A stretch of 64,000 nucleotides of DNA from positions 38,174,887 through 38,238,886 of the forward strand of contig NC_056034.1 of the NCBI RefSeq assembly GCF_004379255.2. Direction: 5' to 3'. The notes beneath the pieces were generated by a model. It worked only from the letters and a program-made list of their open reading frames with translations. It was not told where the DNA came from and did not search any database. This document shows positions 56,216-64,000 of the stretch, piece after piece (position 1 is the first letter of the stretch; every line of letters begins with the position of its first letter). The DNA is from Salvia splendens. Taxonomy: Eukaryota; Streptophyta; Magnoliopsida; Lamiales; Lamiaceae. The position numbers and the translations under genes are program-made.

Positions 56216-59059
56216 ACCTCAAGAGGAGGTATACATTCCATCATTTGAGTACGTTCCGGACGGCTGTCATCTCCATAACGAGGGACCGCCGAATGATGAT
56301 GAAGATGATGAGATGGACCATTTTATCTCGTTGGCACACATGTGCCGAGATGAGCAGCTTTTTACTTCATATTACGAATCCATTTTCCAACAACAACATG
56401 CGAGTCAGGAGCCAGAGAATGTAGACCAGCCGGGTGAAGGCGAAGACCAGCCGGGGTCAGGGGTGTCAGGGGATAAACGGCGGAGGAAGTATTCGCCTTA
56501 TGTGGAAAAGAGGAACATGACAGACAACCCAATTTTTTGAGGAAGAATTTGTGGACGAGCTGCAAGATATTGATGACCTTGCAGATTTGGAGGGTTTGAA
56601 GAAGAGAGACATAAAGTTTACCCTGTTCAAGCTCATGCCTAATGAGATTCCATTGTGGAAGCCTGGTGATGTTTTTAAGCATAGAGATTTCTTTTATGAC
56701 GTGTTGAGGCAGTACGCAATAATGACCAGAAGGCTGGTGCACGTGAAAAGAAATGATGACGACAAACTTCGTGCGATTTGTAAAGGGCAAGGCTGTGAGT
56801 GGTATGTGTACTTGAAGAAACTTGAAACACACAACGGTCAGGACTATGTGGTGATGAATATGCAACGCGATTACGCGCACACATGCTCTCAAGTGTTGAA
56901 TTCGAAGTGGCTGACGGCAAAGTGGCTAGGTGAGCGTTACATGCAGAAGATCAAAGCCAACCCTCACATTCCACTGGCAGCTATACGGCAGTGTGTCGAT
57001 GAAGATTTTGGGCTGAAGATAGGTAGGATGAAGGCATATCGGGCCAGAGAGCACTCACTGGATGGCATATTCGGCTCTGCGGCAACCCAATACAGAAACT
57101 TGTTCTACTACAACGCCGAATTGAAGCGGACGCACCCTGATTCCAGCATACATATACATTATGAGAATACGAGGGATTCTGGAGCCGTGGGTCCGAGATT
57201 CCCGAGGTTCTACTGCTGTCTAGGACCATTGAAAAAGGGATGGATGCAGTTATGTCGGCCAATTATCTTCTTCGATGCTTGTTTCTTGCGAGGAATGTAC
57301 AAAGGACAACTCATGACAGCAATAGGAATTGATCCCAACAATGGTTGGTGGCCGATTGCTTGGGCTGTGACTGGGGCCGAGAGTTATGTTAAGTGGAAGT
57401 GGTTCGTGGAGTACTTGTCTGATGACCTTAACTTGCATGCAAATGGCCCACGATATGTGTTTATGTCTGACCAACAAAAGGTATGGCCGCCGTGATTTCA
57501 ATATTACATACTGTACTTGGTGTGTGATTTAATTTTATCTGTGATTTGATCAATACATTATGCACTGGAACTTTGATTTTGTGGTAATTTTTGTTTTGTT
57601 GTGTTACATCAGGGCCTTGCAAATTTGATTGTTGAGGAATTCCCACAGAGCGAGCATCGCTTCTGTGTTCAGCACATATACAACAATTTCAAGAAGAGAT
57701 TTGTTGGAGAAAATTTCAAAGACCGGTTGTGGGAGATTGCCGCGAGTACCACCCTCGAACATTATGTGGACAAGATGGATGCTCTGCAGACCGAGTATCC
57801 CCAAGCACATCAGTGGCTTTCTGGAGTTGCTCCCAAAGAAAAGTGGGTGAAGACATTTTTCTCTCTACATACTTGTTGTGATGTGCTCCTCAACAACATT
57901 TGTGAGACATTCAATTCGAAGATTGCATTGGCTCAAGAGAAAGCAATTATCATCATGTTGGAGGACATTCGAACAAGTCAAATGGAAAGGATTCAGATCA
58001 GAGGCAAGTGAATCAAAAGCTACGATCACGCAGTCCCTCCTGCTATCAAGGAGCTTGTGGATAAGTGGTACGCGCAAGCTTCATCGTGGAGGGCTACATG
58101 GAATTGACAATCTTCGTACCAAGTAACTGGGCTGTCTGGCCAATATGTTGTCAACATGCGCGATTTTACATGCTCCTGCAGATTGTGGCAGCTATCCGGA
58201 ATCCCGTGCACTCATGCTATCGCAACAATCAACAAGCATGGCGACGATGTGACGTGATACGTCTCCCGCTATTATTTGAAGTCAACAATGATCATGCTGT
58301 ACGAGAATGTGCTTTACCCAATCAATGGGGTGGACAATTGGCCCAAGACTACTTCTGATGGTGTGTTGGAACTGGCGCCCCCGAGGGCAAAGCGACAGCG
58401 TGGTAGGCCGAAGAAACTGAGGCGTGAGGAGCCCCAGATTCGTCTTCATGCGGACGGAGGTGAGTCATTGCGACGAACCTTCGTGATGAAATGTCGTCGG
58501 TGCGGTCAAGAAGGTCATAATAGGATGACATGCAGCATTGATCCTCAGACAGATGCTCGTTCTCAGGTTGGGGAGACTTCGCAGCACAACGGGTCGCGTG
58601 AGCGTGGTGAGAGTACTTTGCCTGAATAGTCAAACAATCGTCGACGCCAAGAGGTACTATTCAATAAGCATCTGCAACTATATTCTCTTCTTGTACACAA
58701 TGTTTTGTCATATATACTTACTATACTATTAATTATTGCAGCCTAATGTTTCGGATCCGGGACCTAGCACTCGGACCAGGACTCAGCCTCAGAGATGTGG
58801 CCGCCGCGGTGATCATGATTGACTGGCCCTTACTTACTCTAAAAACTTGGTGTTTGTTTGGGATAGGTGAACCGTTCGTATGTTACAAAAATACTTTTTT
58901 TTAGTTAATATTTTGTGGCAGTGATGATATGTATGTTAACGAAGAGTTGTTACAGACTAGTTTGTAACAAATTACTCTAGTATTTTGGTGGCAATGATAT
59001 CATGATATATTTTGGTGGAATTTGATAGAGTACTTCGACTGTTTGTATTCATTTGTGTA

Positions 59060-59195
59060 CATAGTTTGTGATTTCAGTCATAGTTGAGTAACTTCATTCG
59101 TGATTTCAGGCATAGATGAGTAACTTCATTCGTGATTTAAGGCATAGTTGAATACTTCTTCATTCCTGACTTAAGTCATTGAAACTTCATTATCC
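59060..59195. repeat. ~38-bp tandem repeat between the two MULE genes
   Basis: Three to four imperfect copies of GTGATTTCAGGCATAGATGA followed by GTAACTTCATTC, located between the convergent transposase and GRF genes. It may influence 3'-end formation, but that is speculation. Confidence 0.75.
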
Positions 59196-59274
59196 GTGAC
59201 AAAGAATGAATGAAAACAAAACGTAATCAATCAACATCAGAAGATAACGAAGGAGTGAACACGACATAGCTTTG

Positions 59275-59848
59275 TTATAAAAATAGAAAAATTACAATGC
59301 ATAAGAACAAGATTGTGATTTTTAAATTTCGGAAAGTTGTTGCCGTTTTAGCAATTGTTAGCGTCAATGCTTCACACTCTTTAGTTTTCATGCCCAGTTG
59401 TAACTTCAAGGCTTCAAACTCCACAGTTTTCATGCGCAATTTCTCTTGAAGAACACCTTCAAGTAGCGATTTGGCTCGAAGTTCAGATTCGAATTGGTCT
59501 CGCTCCAGTTTCACTCTTTGAAAGTAACTGTCTTGGCTTGGGGATAGACTCGCATCAACCCATCGAAAAAACTTGCAATCATCTTCCTGCATAATACTTT
59601 CTCATTAAACTTTCTGCCAACAAAATTACTTTCTCATTAAACTTTCTGCCAACAAAATTAATGGAAAAACGAACAAAATACAATATTTTAACCTTCCATA
59701 TTGGGCAGCGATAGTAACGTCTACCCGGGTTAGCAGTCGTCCTGGATGTCACAAGCTCAGCTTCAAGATCGTGATTACAATTCACAATTTCGGGACGAGG
59801 CCAATTCCAATTGAAGCTTGAACCGAAAGATTGAGAAGAAGAAGACAT
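59275..59848 (-). CDS. GRF-type zinc-finger protein with coiled coil and C-terminal membrane segment
   Basis: Two exons, 59848-59693 (52 codons) and 59586-59275 (103 codons plus stop), GT-AG junction, phase 0, total 155 aa with no damage. Residues about 24-63 form a variant GRF zinc finger: Cys24 and His26 in place of the usual C-x-C, then TSRTTANPGRRYYRCP with Cys48, and DDCKFFRWVD with Cys56. Residues about 75-135 are heptad-rich and charged (a likely coiled coil, with two MKTxExEAL-like repeats). The last 14 residues (ITILFLCIVIFLFL) are a probable tail-anchor membrane segment. GRF fingers bind nucleic acid in several DNA-repair proteins; the role of these small plant versions is not known to me. 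It lies wholly inside the MULE, convergent with its transposase. The ATG at 59848 is the first in-frame ATG. Confidence 0.85.
59595..59658 (-). repeat. 32-bp exact tandem duplication in GRF-gene intron
   Basis: Two identical units beginning TACTTTCTCATTAAAC at 59595 and 59627. The duplication lies in the intron and includes sequence near the branch region, so it may affect splicing. Confidence 0.85.
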
Positions 59849-60249
59849 TGCAACACAACCTGAATTCAATTCAACAGTACAAAATTCAAATCAGCAATGC
59901 AATTTCGGCGAAACATAACCACAATGGAAAAATACCCGTTACAACTTAAAAAAAACAAACAGAAGTTCGGCCAGTCTATTATGTTTAGAGGGGGAACTTC
60001 ACAAAAAACAAACAGAACTTCCATTCACAAGCCGACGAAGATGAAATGAAAGGAAAGAAATCATTTAGAGAGAGAAAGATGAAAGAAAATAGGAGAATGG
60101 AAAAATAGAGTCTATTATGTTTGAAGAGACATCTCTTACACAACAGACTCGATGTGCAGCATAGGGTGTGCAGAAATGCAGGATTGGTAGGTAAAGAGAT
60201 TAAACTGCCCTTCAGCTCATTTGAGCATTTTCGTCCTGAAAATGGCAAA

Positions 60250-60362
60250 AAGCAAGCTTTGTGATTATATATTTTGTTAGATACCTGTGATGAGATTTTT
60301 AAATATTATGAGTCTCTGCTATTACAAGGCGAAAAGTTAAGGACCTTTTGTGCAGTTCAGCG
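60250..60362 (-). repeat. Right terminal inverted repeat of MULE
   Basis: Inverted partner of 53728-53840. The GRF gene reads inward from this end, its start codon lying about 400 bp away. Confidence 0.9.
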
Positions 60363-60371
60363 TATAAATAA

Positions 60372-60893
60372 TTTATTTCAAAGGGTTGCTATTGTGTTAA
60401 GAGGGGAAGAATAAAAATGAACAGACTACCCCCACCGCCCCTTCTTCTATATCCCTCAATTTCAGTCTCTATGCATTAACAAAAAACACACACACACACA
60501 CTTAAAATTAACTAAAAAAACAACTAGTCATATTGAGAATCGCTTCGATCGTTGCTAAATTCATGCGAAAAATTGATTCTTTTCTATTACGCCCACTCTT
60601 TGCCGTTTAGGAGTTTATTGCAAATACATTTGGTACACGTGTTCTTTTGTGAATGGTGGTGATCAACCAGTGTCTTGGCTTTTAATTTCAAGGAATTGGG
60701 AGGGAATTTTGAAGTGTTTGTTATTAGGTTTTTTGTGGGTTTTGTGAGTGCTTTTTTGGGTTAAAGTTTGGTTCTTTGATTGGGAAGGTGATTATGCTGG
60801 ATTTCAGGATAGAGGTTGGGTTTGGGTTTGGGAGAATTTGAGCACTTTGGGGTGAGGTTTAGGGTTAGAGTTCTGGGTTATTTGTGGCCCAGG
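60372..60893 (+). promoter_or_regulatory. Promoter and 5' leader of CW-type zinc-finger gene
   Basis: A (CA)n run lies at about 60486-60501. A T/G-rich leader follows. No clear TATA box was identified. The MULE right end directly abuts this region, so the element has replaced or displaced upstream promoter sequence beyond about 520 bp from the ATG. Confidence 0.5.
60794..60841 (+). other. Upstream open reading frame in 5' leader
   Basis: A 15-codon frame (MLDFRIEVGFGFGRI, stop at 60839-60841) lies 52 bp upstream of and out of frame with the main start. It would be expected to reduce translation of the main frame if both are on the same transcript. Confidence 0.45.
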
Positions 60894-63800
60894 ATGGTTC
60901 AGGAGCCTGAGCTTGATCAAGGAGAGACTTGCTATTACAGTGATGATGCTACTACTGATCCTGATGTAGCTCTCTCTTACATTGTATGAGTTTCTTCCCC
61001 TGCAATTAATGCTGTTCAGTGTTGCAAAAACAGTGCAATTTATATTGCTTTTGAACTTGTCAAGCATGCTGTGGTTTACTAACTGAAGTGCTCTGTACAT
61101 GCGTGATAGTTGGGGTGGATGATCGTATGTTTTGGTGTGTGTGGAATGAGGTTGCAGTCGAATGTCCTTGAACTTGTTTTGAAACTAAATTTGATTGTCT
61201 GAAGTGAACTGAATGAGATGATCATTTCTAACCTACGAAGATAAGAAGATGGATATAATCCACAGTGAGCATAATGTGGTGATACGAACCTCTATTAGTT
61301 TAAATATTATAGGGATTTAGCATATCTTTTTCTATATCTTTGTTTTCTTGTTCATTAAGTCAGTAGCATTATAAATAGGATAGACTGTTATCTTTTTTAT
61401 TCATTCAATCAATATATGAAATTATCATTCTTTTGGCTCAATTGAGTAGCAAACAAGAAACATCTCCTAAGGTTGCCGACGAGGCTGATCTCGCGCTCAA
61501 CCGCCCCTTTTTGCCGTCCAAGTCACGACCCAACGTTGGGCGCTCGACAACGACGACATCTCGTTTCTTGATTTTGTGTGAAATTCGACGTTAAGGAGGA
61601 CGGTCCTTAACAACTGGTGCTTTCATCCAGAGCTCAGCATCCTCCGTCTGCGTTCATCCATATCCCCAAATAAATCACCACCATTTCTACCACAACCACG
61701 ATTCAGTCCGTCGACATGTCATACGACTACGCCAGCTATTGCCATCGTAAATACAATTTCCCTCAACTCGTGCAGCCGTTTCACCCTTGCCATACCCGAC
61801 AGCCCACTTGCTGGGACCCACCATGGACCCGTCGGACCACTGCATATCAACATTCTTCATCCTACGAGCTAGATATGTACTCACCATCACCGCCCAAGCG
61901 CCGACCTACCTGTTGGGACCCACCGGCGCAACAGCAGGACCGCGGCTACCCGACCGTTGACCGGCCCCGACGCTCGGAGACGTGCTGGGACCGACCTCGC
62001 CCTCGAGAGGAGGTGAGAGCGCGAGTCCAGCCCGCCTCCCACCAGCCCCGCTACTCCACCGAAAAGCCAATGCGAAACCTGTACAGTCAGCCCGCACGTA
62101 TGACCAGTCAAACTCCGGAGCAGCCACGCCTGCCTCTAATACGGGTCTCCCAGGCGGAGAAGTCAGAACGGTCCAGGTTGGGTCTCTGCTGGCACTGTCC
62201 CGAGAAATGGGTGATGAGACATGTGTGTAAACAACGCATTCTCTGTTATGCGGATGATGGGGATGAGTTTGAGGAGAACATTCAAGATGAGAATTTAGCC
62301 GAAGAGAAAACTGATAATACTCCCACGATAGTATTCGGTGATGATGTTCCCAATGACATTACCGACGCTCCTCTTGATGCTCCAAACAACGAGTCCCCTG
62401 GAGAGTTTCTCAAGAACAAAGGGATTGTCAAGAACGACAATGAGCCACCGCAAGTGCTCGTTGGGGTATCTGATGAGAAGATTGGTGAAAATGAGGAGAC
62501 AATGCTAGAAGATAAAGAGGAGGATGGTTCTATTGGTGAAGTGGAGAAGATAATCGCCTCACTCAATGTTGTTCAAGTGTCATCCCAAAATGTTGTTGGA
62601 AATTGTTTGGGCAAGAAAGGAGATGGTGCTTACACCGAATTGCCCGTAATTGCTTGTGTCAATGTGGATTTGAATGTCGGTGATGTTCCAAGTATGAATC
62701 ATCGATCAACATCGCTCGACAAAGATGCAAGGTTGATCCCTCCGAGTAATGACATGCCATGCTTGGGCATTCTGGGAGGCGTGGACAAGCTTTTCGATTT
62801 GGCAAGGAATTTTTCCGCCAAAGTTGGGTCTCCTTTGTTGATTTTTTATGGAAGTGAAGAAGGGAGACGTTCAACTGTTCGGTGTGTGTTTGATCCAGGA
62901 GGAGTTGCCTCGCCGAAGCTTCTGCTTTCAACTCTCCTTTTTGCTTCGTGGTTCCCACCTTGAGGACAAGGTAGATTTTAACCGTGGGGGAGTTGATACA
63001 AACCTCTATTAGTTTAAATATTATAGGGATTTAGCATATCTTTTTCTATATCTTTGTTTTCTTGTTCATTAAGTCAGTAGCATTATAAATAGGATAGACT
63101 GTTATCTTTTTTATTCATTCAATCAATATATGAAATTATCATTCTTTTGGCTCAATTGAGTAGCAAACAAGAAACATCTCCTAAGGTTGCCGACGAGGCT
63201 GATCTCGCGCTCAACCGCCCCTTTTTGCCGTCCAAGTCACGACCCAACGTTGGGCGCTCGACAACGACGACATCTCGTTTCTTGATTTTGTGTGGAATTC
63301 GACGTTAAGGAGGACGGTCCTTAACATGTGGCCTGTTTTTGTTTATTTTGGATTGGTAGAAGACTGAAAAGACAACATTTGTGATGTTTTTCCTAATGTA
63401 AACCTTTTGAGTTGAGTGTGCTTGACCTTGTTTCTAAATGCTGAGTTTGATCAACTAAAAAACTGAATGAGATGATCATGTAACCTACATTGATAAGAAG
63501 ATGCATCTAGTGTGAAGTGAATGCGCTAAGGACTGTTCTCATTTGGCTTGGATTGGTAGAAGATGGGAAAGAGTGACATTTTGATCTTCTTGCTACTCTA
63601 AAATGTCGATGATAATCTGGAAAATGTCTAAGCTTCATGTTGATGTTTGATATCTATACCCTGTCTATAGACTCTATAATCATAATCAGGATTTTGACTG
63701 AATCATGTGTTTTTCCATTGTAGCATGAAACACTGTGTGGACTTTATTCGTTTGCAAGCATATAATTTATATAAGCTCTTTTTAACTACTTAACCTTGCG

Positions 63801-63938
63801 TGACTATCAGTTATACATGTCGAATGATTCAGATGTCTTTTTTCTCATATTTAGTTTTTATCGAACTATATTGACCACATTGCAATCTGTTGCTTCTACA
63901 GAAAGATTTCGAAGGTGGAGTTTGTGCGGAAAATTTGG
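60894..63938 (+). CDS. CW-type zinc-finger protein, 5' end only
   Basis: Exon 1 is 60894-60983 (30 codons, MVQEPELDQGETCYYSDDAT then DPDVALSYI, donor GTATGA). A later exon is 63902-63938 (KDFEGGVCAENLG, acceptor CTACAG, donor GTGAGT). DP(D/E)(V/I)ALSYI and KDFEGGV(S/C)AENLG are the conserved N-terminal words of the large plant CW-domain zinc-finger proteins, which carry a histone-H3K4-methyl-reading CW domain further on. That domain is outside the window. In relatives I would expect a short block of about 12 residues between these two exons, and I could not find it. The intron carries a whole LTR element. Identity rests on two short motifs, so confidence is moderate. Confidence 0.6.
61280..61612 (+). 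repeat. 5' LTR of gag-only element
   Basis: Begins TGATACGAACC and ends CCTTAACA. It contains a TATA-type ATTATAAATAGG at about 61370. Nearly identical to 62994-63326. Confidence 0.92.
61716..62963 (+). CDS. Gag-like protein of gag-only LTR element
   Basis: An uninterrupted frame of 415 aa. The N-terminus is Pro/Arg/Tyr-rich and carries a motif TCWDPP, TCWDPP, TCWDRP three times (about residues 31, 65 and 89). A CCHC-type knuckle, LCWHCPEKWVMRHVC, lies at about residues 157-171 with C-x2-C-x7-H-x-C spacing, the form used in Ty3/Gypsy Gag-Pol (usually EKFxxGHxC). A long acidic Asp/Glu-rich region follows to about 300, then a mixed C-terminus. The DNA just after the stop reads like the last residues of a Gypsy pol, so pol was removed by internal deletion. 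The usual capsid-type domain before the knuckle is not apparent. It needs a helper for transposition. Confidence 0.8.
   Translation: MSYDYASYCHRKYNFPQLVQPFHPCHTRQPTCWDPPWTRRTTAYQHSSSYELDMYSPSPPKRRPTCWDPPAQQQDRGYPTVDRPRRSETCWDRPRPREEVRARVQPASHQPRYSTEKPMRNLYSQPARMTSQTPEQPRLPLIRVSQAEKSERSRLGLCWHCPEKWVMRHVCKQRILCYADDGDEFEENIQDENLAEEKTDNTPTIVFGDDVPNDITDAPLDAPNNESPGEFLKNKGIVKNDNEPPQVLVGVSDEKIGENEETMLEDKEEDGSIGEVEKIIASLNVVQVSSQNVVGNCLGKKGDGAYTELPVIACVNVDLNVGDVPSMNHRSTSLDKDARLIPPSNDMPCLGILGGVDKLFDLARNFSAKVGSPLLIFYGSEEGRRSTVRCVFDPGGVASPKLLLSTLLFASWFPP
62994..63326 (+). repeat. 3' LTR of gag-only element
   Basis: Same length as the 5' LTR. Visible differences are TGATACA for TGATACG at the start and GTGTGGAATTC for GTGTGAAATTC near the end. 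Confidence 0.92.
63332..63901 (+). other. Intron sequence of CW-type gene
   Basis: Non-coding as far as I can tell. A segment AACTGAATGAGATGATCAT with flanking TAACCTAC and GATAAGAAGATG at about 63461-63506 echoes one at about 61208-61255 on the other side of the LTR insertion. TTGGATTGGTAGAAGA also occurs twice (about 63349 and 63548), so the intron has old internal duplications. Confidence 0.5.
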
Positions 63939-63961
63939 GTGAGTTGAGAAACAGACTGACT

Positions 63962-63984
63962 TCTATCTATCTATCTATCTATCT
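63962..63984. repeat. (TCTA)n microsatellite
   Basis: Five to six CTAT/TCTA tetranucleotides near the end of the window, in an intron of the CW-type gene. Confidence 0.85.
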
Positions 63985-64000
63985 TTTCCTCATACCTCTC

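Larger units (their letters stand above)
54202..58811 (+). pseudogene. MULE transposase (mudrA type, SWIM and CCHC zinc fingers), broken
   Basis: Exon 1 is 54202-54424, exon 2 is 54645-55555, then 55634-55702, 55782-55859, 55940-57480, 57613 to about 58640, and a last exon at about 58741-58811. An N-terminal PB1-like region is followed by a KKRK-rich basic segment, acidic repeats, the MuDR DNA-binding region (FKHRDFFYDVLRQYAI, CKGQGCEWYVY) and the catalytic domain (PIIFFDACFLRGMYKGQLMT, GIDPNNGWWPIAWAV). A SWIM finger (CSCRLWQLSGIPCTH) and CCHC knuckle (CRRCGQEGHNRMTC) come last. Damage includes TGA at 55253, TAA at 55667, a frame change near 56050, a T-run slip near 56532, and three in-frame TGA codons at about 58009, 58105 and 58255. 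Most stops are explained by CGA or CAA decay. It is inactive as read. Confidence 0.9.
53728..60362 (+). mobile_element. Mutator-like element (MULE) with transposase and a convergent GRF gene
   Basis: The element is 6635 bp, bounded by a perfect 9-bp target duplication TATAAATAA at 53719-53727 and 60363-60371, the length expected of Mutator elements. Terminal inverted repeats are about 110 bp and share GAACTGCACAAAAGGTCC near each end. The plus strand holds a decayed mudrA-type transposase (54202-58811). The minus strand holds an intact two-exon GRF-zinc-finger gene (59275-59848). The two genes are convergent, as mudrA and mudrB are in maize MuDR. The right end lies only about 530 bp before the start codon of the CW-type gene. 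Confidence 0.93.
61280..63326 (+). mobile_element. Small Gypsy-derived LTR element encoding gag only (TR-GAG-like)
   Basis: A 2047-bp element with 333-bp LTRs at 61280-61612 and 62994-63326 and a perfect 5-bp duplication TGTGG (61275-61279, 63327-63331). The LTRs differ at only two positions that I can find, so it is young. A primer-binding-site-like TGGTGCTTTCATCC follows the 5' LTR, and a purine tract CCGTGGGGGAGT precedes the 3' LTR. The interior holds one 415-codon frame with a Gypsy-type zinc knuckle and no protease, reverse transcriptase or integrase. It sits in an intron of the CW-type gene, same strand. Confidence 0.92.

Noticed and set aside
54702..57810. Several minus-strand frames of 60-176 codons across the MULE transposase
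   Set aside because: All are antisense shadows; none has a recognisable domain, and the plus strand carries a consistent mudrA-type domain order.
1..64000. tRNA, rRNA or known microRNA genes
   Set aside because: I looked for cloverleaf A/B box pairs and ribosomal sequence and found none I could support; the tRNA-like B box near 36810 lacks an A box.

Overview
This is a stretch of plant nuclear DNA, almost certainly from a eudicot. It is AT-rich, its genes have many introns, and plant-specific families are present (a group VIIIb ERF, a five-finger CCCH protein, an ALWAYS EARLY/LIN9 homologue, a CW-type zinc-finger protein). My impression is an asterid, possibly Lamiales, but the sequence itself does not prove that.

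Four host genes are visible. An intronless AP2/ERF gene (ERF086/PUCHI-like, 14536-15456, +) lies tail-to-tail with a six-intron CCCH zinc-finger gene (16450-20156, -). A complete ALWAYS EARLY gene with 20 coding exons, about 1143 aa and every exon phase closing, occupies 28929-37516 (+). The 5' end of a CW-type zinc-finger gene starts at 60894 (+) and runs off the window. There are also host gene debris: an ARM-repeat fragment inside a repeat element near 13.6-13.9 kb and an orphan first exon at 50867.

Most of the rest is transposable elements, several defined to the base by terminal repeats and target-site duplications (TSDs). Left to right: a PIF/Harbinger transposase element (1379-3473, TSD TTA); a hAT element (5381-9150, TSD GGTACATT); a second PIF/Harbinger element (10417-12322, TSD TTA); two PIF/Harbinger elements that carry only the accessory ORF1 and sit 6 bp apart (21860-23765 and 23772-24970); two related elements with similar ends (about 12.68-14.14 kb and 25.06-26.33 kb); a long-inverted-repeat element (38.3-39.3 kb); a Ty1/copia retrotransposon (41053-50181, TSD TTGTC) nested in a small hAT-like element (40557-50256); a 6.6 kb Mutator-like element (53728-60362, TSD TATAAATAA); and a gag-only LTR retrotransposon (61280-63326, TSD TGTGG) inside the CW-type gene.

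Most transposon-encoded proteins here are broken, and where homology shows the original codon the in-frame stops look mainly like CGA>TGA or CAR>TAR changes, as expected for methylated DNA. Two element-borne genes are open: the gag-like ORF of the small LTR element (415 aa), and a two-exon GRF-zinc-finger/coiled-coil/membrane-tail gene lying convergently to the dead transposase within the Mutator-like element, in the position mudrB holds in maize MuDR. That second arrangement is the most interesting thing in the window.
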